Assembly (NCBI GenBank): GCA_023393485.1
Contig: JAEWLD010000210.1
Location: 1 to 9,571 of the forward strand
DNA from: Bacteroidota bacterium
GTDB taxonomy: Bacteria; Bacteroidota; Bacteroidia; Flavobacteriales; Flavobacteriaceae
Length of the DNA: 9,571 nucleotides
Direction of reading: 5' to 3'
Numbering within the stretch: the first letter of the stretch is position 1; the number at the start of each line of letters is the position of its first letter. Positions 6,258-9,571 of this stretch are shown piece after piece. Position numbers and translations under genes: made by a program. The notes under the pieces were generated by a model. The model had not been told where the DNA came from. It ran no database searches and worked only from the letters and a program-made list of their open reading frames with translations.

Positions 6258-7022
6258 ATGAAAAATTTTGCACCAATCCTTCTCACCTCAGTCGCCTTAT
6301 CGTTAGGCGCGTCAGCCCAGACTTCGGACTCTGCACCACTTGGGCAATTATTGGCAGACAATACTCAGGCTGACGATCGCGTCGTGGTATCATACCACGT
6401 AGAAGAACGCGTGCTGACCGCTTCGGGTTCGCGCGTGACGACTTACGATGTCAGCAATTTGAATCAGGTCAGTTCAAGCGATCTCGGGCCGAACAACGTC
6501 CGGATCATCACACCGAGATACGGAAATGCCAAACCCAAAGCCAGGCCGGCTCCGGTCCGCGTACCGAAAACCGATGTTGCAAGTAATGCCAAGCCCACAG
6601 CAGCCCCGCCGCCTGCAATGCCGTTCAAACCCGCGCTGAAAGCCGCTTCGGTCGCGCCTGCCGGGGCGATGGTAATGGTTAAGGGCACCGAACCGCTATC
6701 GGTATCCAATGTGGTTGTGCCGGCCGTCATTCCGATGGCTGCAGAAGTGGCCGCGCCAAAAACCGTCGTGGTCAACATCGTCGACACCTACGAACGGATT
6801 CTTGAAAAAGGTTATAAATCTGTCGACATGCTCAAAAAAGTGGCGAACAACCGTTTTTATGATGGCAACCTGCCCGCAGCGGCCAAATGGTATGACGAAT
6901 TATTCGCACTTACGACTACGCTGGAGCCCGAATATTATTTCCGTTACGCGACGTCGCTTAAATCTGTCGGAAAAATCGACAAGGCCAATGAGATGATGGC
7001 AGTCTTCGAAAAAAACAAATAG
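6258..7022 (+). CDS. Secreted TPR protein resembling the N-terminal part of OmpA-family proteins
   Basis: 254 residues. Signal peptide MKNFAPILLTSVALSLGASA with cleavage before Q21. Residues about 22-90 are a polar region ending GPNNVRIITPRYG. Residues about 91-135 are a Pro/Ala/Lys-rich linker, and about 136-170 are Val/Ala-rich. The C-terminal 80 residues hold about two TPR-like helical pairs: DTYERILEKGYKSVDMLKKVANNRFYDG..., AAKWYDELFALT, and EPEYYFRYATSLKSVGKIDKANEMMAVF. This TPR block is what precedes the beta-propeller/OmpA part in large flavobacterial OmpA-family proteins; here the protein stops after it, with no peptidoglycan-binding OmpA domain. TPRs bind other proteins, so a periplasmic adaptor is plausible but not shown. 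The TAG stop directly abuts the stop of the opposite gene, so no OmpA part has been cut off within this window. Confidence 0.85.
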   Translation: MKNFAPILLTSVALSLGASAQTSDSAPLGQLLADNTQADDRVVVSYHVEERVLTASGSRVTTYDVSNLNQVSSSDLGPNNVRIITPRYGNAKPKARPAPVRVPKTDVASNAKPTAAPPPAMPFKPALKAASVAPAGAMVMVKGTEPLSVSNVVVPAVIPMAAEVAAPKTVVVNIVDTYERILEKGYKSVDMLKKVANNRFYDGNLPAAAKWYDELFALTTTLEPEYYFRYATSLKSVGKIDKANEMMAVFEKNK

Positions 7023-7583
7023 TCAAAAGCGCACCAAACCGCGGAATCCGCGTGCGGCATAATACGAATCTGCGCCGTTGTGATAGGTAAATACCGTGTC
7101 ATAACGCCTGTCGCAAAACAGCGCGCCGCCAAGTTTCCTGATTGCCGGCGGCGTTTGGATCCAGCTTGAAGTCTTGAGATCGAACGCACCGAGTTGCTGC
7201 AGTTCGCGATATTGGTCTTCGGTCAATATTTCGATTCCCATTGCCGAGGCCATCGCGACCGCGCTGTCTTTGGGCTTGTTGGCCTTGCGCGAATCGAGCG
7301 CCTGCTGATCAAAGCAAATACTCCTGCGGCCTGACGGGCTTTCGGGCGAACAGTCGCAAAACACGAAACTGCCCGATTTTTTGTCAAGTGAAACCACATC
7401 GGGTTCGCCGCCAGTGGTTTCCATCTGATATACCGACCAAAGTCTGTTGGCGTTTTTGAGTTTTGATTCGACGTCTTTCCAGTCAATTCCTTGGTGGCGA
7501 GGCATGTTTTTGTCGAAGCGGTTTTTCAGTGTTTCAATCAATTGTGCTGCCTGGTCGTCTGAAAGCGTTTTTGCGTTGTTCAT
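7023..7583 (-). CDS. DUF4256 family protein
   Basis: 186 residues covering the full DUF4256 domain. Recognisable blocks are RHQGIDWKDVESKL (29-42), METTGGEPDVV (54-64), CDCSPESPSGRRSICFD (76-92), ALDSRKANKPKDSA (95-108), MGIEILTEDQYRELQQLGAFD, KTSSWIQTPPAIRKLGGALF and the end CDRRYDTVFTYHNGADSYYAARGFRG. The family is widespread in bacteria and has no known function; conserved Cys, Arg, Tyr and His residues suggest a cytoplasmic enzyme or binding protein. There is no signal peptide. The ATG start agrees with the family length. TAACTTCACG (7609-7600) is the only promoter-like box just upstream. Its TGA stop lies directly next to the TAG of the convergent TPR gene. Confidence 0.93.
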   Translation of the reverse strand: MNNAKTLSDDQAAQLIETLKNRFDKNMPRHQGIDWKDVESKLKNANRLWSVYQMETTGGEPDVVSLDKKSGSFVFCDCSPESPSGRRSICFDQQALDSRKANKPKDSAVAMASAMGIEILTEDQYRELQQLGAFDLKTSSWIQTPPAIRKLGGALFCDRRYDTVFTYHNGADSYYAARGFRGLVRF

Positions 7584-7833
7584 GATTTTATATTTGGACC
7601 GTGAAGTTACTATTTTTTAGTGACAGCAGAACGCAGGTTTCCCTGACTTTTTGGCGAGCAAGGTTTACCATCGAACAAATTATGGCTGTTTGCCAGCCAT
7701 GTGCGGCTTCGGCAAAATGCCTTGATGTAATCGGCATCGGCCGGTTTTTGGGATTTTCGGCACGTGAAATTGCGGACCAGTTCGTTCCGCTTGCCGTGGA
7801 AGATCCGTAAAATCTTGCGTGAACGCCCGCCGA
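7584..7833. other. Structured gap with weak ORFs on both strands; possible pseudogene, small RNA or dispersed repeat
   Basis: 250 bp between the 3' end of the UbiG-like gene and the DUF4256 start. On + there is an open frame of 69 codons from GTG at 7601 to 7810 (MKLLFFSDSRTQ...AVEDP), directly after an exact TATATTTG box (7589-7596). On - an open frame runs from inside the methyltransferase gene (7924) through 7610 with no plausible start of its own in the gap. Neither translation resembles a family I can name. The DNA holds a perfect 7-bp hairpin, ATGGCTG (7682-7688) with CAGCCAT (7694-7700), followed by GGCA (7711-7714) with TGCC (7718-7721). It may be a small RNA, a decayed gene or a member of a repeated family. 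Confidence 0.4.
7589..7596 (+). promoter_or_regulatory. Exact TAnnTTTG box facing into the 7584-7833 gap
   Basis: TATATTTG on the plus strand matches the Bacteroidota -7 consensus. The nearest TTG (7571-7573) is 15 bp upstream, a little too close for a good -33. If used, transcription would start near 7602 and read 7602-7810 away from the DUF4256 gene. It lies within the 5' leader of that gene. Confidence 0.35.
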
Positions 7834-8634
7834 TTACCGCTTGATTGCGTAGCCGCCGTACAGGATATTCATGTCTTTGTCCTCGATCAGACGGAAATTG
7901 GCGCCCAGGTCGGCATACGTCCATTTACCGGTTTTTCGTTTGCGCAGATAGCTCAGCATGGTCGGAATCGAGACGTTGGGCTTTGAACCCACGTGTTCTT
8001 TCCACTCGAAACCGTGCTTTAATAAAAGCGCCCTGATTTCGGCCGGCTTGATGAACATCTTCCAGACGTGAAGGTTTTCGGGCATGAATGACCACCGGTT
8101 CCATTGTTGCCAGATTTTGATCGCGACGAGTTTGCTGATGAACGTCCGGTTGAGCGTGTCGTAAATGAAAACGCCGTCAGGTTTGAGAACGCGAGAAATT
8201 TCTGCAATGACCTTTGGCAAATCCTGCACATGTTCCAGGACATCGCAGCAAAAAATCACGTCAACCGAGGCGTCGGAGTACGGTATCGATTCGCCGGAAC
8301 CCAATTCATAATGAATGTCGAAGCCTTGTGCCCGGGCATGTTGCCGCGCGGTATTGACAGATTCTTCAGCTGGATCGATTCCCGAGGTTTTGAATCCCAT
8401 TTTGTGTATTTCCTCGGTGAGGATTCCGCCACCGCTGCCGACTTCAAGCGCGGTTTTTCCGTTCGGGTCGATTTTGAGTTCGCTGAGAATCCGTTTGGCG
8501 AAACCTACGCGCCAAGGGTTGACGGACGTTTTTAAAAGGTGAAGGACAGTGTCGGGTTTCCACCAGATATCGCCTTCGGATTTATAAACTTCATTGTTGA
8601 TTTGGGAATAGATTGCGGGAGAAATTTTTTCCAT
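7834..8634 (-). CDS. UbiG-like class I SAM methyltransferase
   Basis: 266 residues if started at the ATG at 8634 (MEKISPAIYSQINNEVY). SAM-binding motif I ALEVGSGGGI (62-71), acidic D87 in SGIDPAEES, motif II DVIFCCDVLEHV (125-136), post-II LKPDGVFIYDT (150-160). The middle SYLR/FMPENLHVWKMFIKPAEIRALLLKHGF layout resembles the O-methyltransferase UbiG, which in other bacteria methylates ubiquinone precursors. Flavobacteria normally make menaquinone, so the substrate here is open and I give no gene symbol. A longer frame to 8781 exists, but a good promoter (8695-8724) lies inside that extension, which favours the shorter start. It is separated by 250 bp from the DUF4256 gene downstream. Confidence 0.88.
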   Translation of the reverse strand: MEKISPAIYSQINNEVYKSEGDIWWKPDTVLHLLKTSVNPWRVGFAKRILSELKIDPNGKTALEVGSGGGILTEEIHKMGFKTSGIDPAEESVNTARQHARAQGFDIHYELGSGESIPYSDASVDVIFCCDVLEHVQDLPKVIAEISRVLKPDGVFIYDTLNRTFISKLVAIKIWQQWNRWSFMPENLHVWKMFIKPAEIRALLLKHGFEWKEHVGSKPNVSIPTMLSYLRKRKTGKWTYADLGANFRLIEDKDMNILYGGYAIKR

Positions 8635-8694
8635 TCGGGATTGACTTTTAATGTTAATAAGCGTCCGATATGGGGCAACAAATTGGTAATTAGG

Positions 8695-8724
8695 TAAATA
8701 TATAAAAAATATTCGACTGGCCAA
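8695..8724 (-). promoter_or_regulatory. Promoter of the UbiG-like gene (TTTTG-N19-TATATTTA)
   Basis: On the minus strand, TTTTG (8726-8722) is followed by 19 nt and TATATTTA (8702-8695), one base off TAnnTTTG with ideal spacing. It predicts a start near 8690 and a leader of about 55 nt before the ATG at 8634. This placement argues against the longer reading frame that starts at 8781. Confidence 0.6.
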
Positions 8725-8814
8725 AACGGCCTGCATCGCTAATTCTATAAAAATCGGCGAAGATGATGTAACGCCCTGCAATCCATAAAAAGTAGTTTCG
8801 TGAAAAAAGAAAAC

Positions 8815-9090
8815 ATGGGTTGCACAATCACAAAACTAGTCAACGCAATGTTGCATTCCGACAGCGTTATGCAGCGGATCAGCATTTCGCAAAATATATT
8901 GAAACACCTCAGAAAGCCGGCTTATGGCGTTGGCCGAATCGCCGATGCGGTCAAATCACATTTCGCGACACGTATAAAAGCGTGTGCGGTAAACCCGTCG
9001 TCAAAACACCGGGACAGCGTTTCTGAAATCGCTAAATTTTACGATACGCATGCCGACGACGCTGTTCGGAAATTGTCGGAAGCGGCATAA
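8815..9090 (+). CDS. Small hypothetical protein
   Basis: 91 residues from the ATG at 8815 (MGCTITKLVNAMLHSDSVMQ...), or 96 from a GTG at 8800. I do not recognise it. It is basic and mostly helical in character (MQRISISQNILKHLRK, then SVSEIAKFYDTHADDAVRKLSEAA), with no signal peptide or membrane helix. Codon use (GCG, CCG, TCG, GTC, ATC) is similar to that of neighbouring genes, and no competing minus-strand frame covers the area. A second, shorter frame on the same strand (8820-9026) is less likely. TAGTTTCG at 8793-8800 is a near-match -7 box that would fit the ATG start and exclude the GTG. It is divergent from the UbiG-like gene, and its TAA directly abuts the stop codon of the opposite lipoprotein gene. 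Confidence 0.45.
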   Translation: MGCTITKLVNAMLHSDSVMQRISISQNILKHLRKPAYGVGRIADAVKSHFATRIKACAVNPSSKHRDSVSEIAKFYDTHADDAVRKLSEAA

Positions 9091-9106
9091 TCAATCGTTG
9101 ATTTTT
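9089..9106 (+). terminator. Weak hairpin plus T-run at the convergent gene junction
   Basis: AATCAA (9089-9094), TCG, TTGATT (9098-9103), followed by TTT. It starts within the stop codon of the plus-strand ORF and would end its transcript. The stem is AT-rich, so it is a poor intrinsic terminator, and it may be chance. Confidence 0.25.
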
Positions 9107-9474
9107 ATCATTTCGACTTCCATCGTCCCGCCAAGACCTTGCGATTTGCACGTCAGCTTATCGTCGAAAATTGCGATTATCTGAACATCGCTTTTGGTGC
9201 CGATGATTGATTCGTACTTCGGATCGTTGACTTTGGTAAAAGTTACGGTGTAATTGCAATCAGATATCCATTTGACGTTGCCGGTGATTGAAAGCCCGGT
9301 GAGGCTGTCGGTTTCTGTTTGCGAGGTTTCGGTCCGAACAATCTTGAAGCGCCCATAACCAGGTTTAAGGAATTTGAACGTGCCGGTTCTGAAATCGGTA
9401 CAGCGGTCTTTTTTCGCAGGCTCACACGCCGTGAAAATCAACGACAGCAACAAAAAGTAAATGTACTTTCCCAT
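9091..9474 (-). CDS. Small predicted lipoprotein of flavobacterial type, function unknown
   Basis: 127 residues with a clear lipoprotein signal, MGKYIYFLLLSLIFTAC, lipobox FTAC with cysteine 17. The mature part begins EPAKKDRCTDFRTGTFKF and continues with GRFKIVRTETSQTETDS and SITGNVKWISDCNYTVTFTKV. The pattern 'C..F.TG.F.F ... I.R....Q.E ... .WI.DC.Y....' is one I associate with small beta-rich lipoproteins common in Flavobacteria, whose role is unknown. Two cysteines (in DRCTDF and SDCNY) could form a disulfide, with a third at CKSQ. It would be anchored in the envelope. A candidate promoter lies at 9507-9540, and the gene ends flush against the convergent plus-strand ORF. Confidence 0.88.
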   Translation of the reverse strand: MGKYIYFLLLSLIFTACEPAKKDRCTDFRTGTFKFLKPGYGRFKIVRTETSQTETDSLTGLSITGNVKWISDCNYTVTFTKVNDPKYESIIGTKSDVQIIAIFDDKLTCKSQGLGGTMEVEMIKIND

Positions 9475-9506
9475 GATTTTAAGTGATTGAAGACCGAGCG
9501 GCTTTG

Positions 9507-9540
9507 TGAAGATAATGATTTTTTGACTAAGCCGGCCAAA
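9507..9540 (-). promoter_or_regulatory. Candidate promoter of the 9091-9474 lipoprotein gene
   Basis: On the minus strand, TTTG (9540-9537), 22 nt, then TATCTTCA (9514-9507). The -33 is exact. The -7 differs from TAnnTTTG in its last two bases but is similar to boxes upstream of two other genes here. Leader would be about 28 nt. Confidence 0.35.
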
Positions 9541-9571
9541 TATGCAAACCTCGGTGAATCATCGACGCCAA

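Noticed and set aside
6464..6787. 107-codon minus-strand frame inside the TPR gene
   Set aside because: It is antisense to the Pro/Ala-rich linker, whose GC-rich codons keep the opposite frame open.
7040..7052. Perfect CGCGGA-TCCGCG palindrome near the TPR/DUF4256 junction
   Set aside because: It encodes the conserved RGFRG end of DUF4256, has essentially no loop and no T-run, so it is explained by coding constraint.
8635..8781. N-terminal extension of the UbiG-like methyltransferase
   Set aside because: A well-spaced promoter lies inside it, and the extra 49 residues are not expected in the family.
1..9571. CRISPR array, tRNA, rRNA, transposase or phage genes
   Set aside because: I looked for regular spaced repeats, cloverleaf-like segments and mobility-gene motifs on both strands and found none.

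Overview
The window looks like ordinary chromosomal DNA of a Flavobacterium-type bacterium (Bacteroidota). Several proteins read like flavobacterial families: a PepT, a GyrI-like protein, a DUF4256 protein, a YegP/DUF1508 protein, the TPR part of an OmpA-type surface protein, and several small lipoproteins. Upstream regions carry the Bacteroidota promoter pattern TTG - about 19 bp - TAnnTTTG rather than E. coli boxes, and Shine-Dalgarno sites are not obvious. Base composition is moderate (by eye about mid-40s % GC). I see no tRNA, rRNA, CRISPR array, transposase, integrase or phage gene.

Layout, left to right. 1-540 (-) is the N-terminal 180 codons of peptidase T, cut by the window edge. 541-788 is non-coding and holds AT-rich inverted repeats and a UUCG-capped hairpin. 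789-2651 (-) is a two-gene signalling operon: a CHASE3 sensor histidine kinase followed by a single-domain response regulator, with a near-consensus promoter upstream. 2716-4677 (-) holds a small four-helix membrane protein, a GyrI-like effector-binding protein that overlaps a SAM methyltransferase by 19 bp, and a small lipoprotein. 4678-4971 has no convincing gene. 4972-5577 (-) is an unrecognised exported or lipid-anchored protein.

The strand switches at 5577/5747. On + are a DUF1508 protein (5747-6112) and a secreted TPR protein (6258-7022) that resembles the N-terminal part of flavobacterial OmpA-family proteins. Its stop codon directly abuts the stop codon of a DUF4256 gene on - (7023-7583). 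7584-7833 is a structured gap with competing weak ORFs on both strands. 7834-8634 (-) is a UbiG-like methyltransferase with its own promoter; a small + ORF (8815-9090) follows and abuts, stop to stop, a small lipoprotein gene on - (9091-9474).

How the genes fit together: the kinase/regulator pair is one clear functional unit, the methyltransferase/GyrI-like pair is probably co-translated, and the rest look like independent housekeeping or envelope genes. I do not see a strong case for a new multi-gene system. The best leads are the 7584-7833 gap, the inverted-repeat-bounded gap at 624-796, the stand-alone TPR protein, and the methyltransferase/GyrI-like pair.
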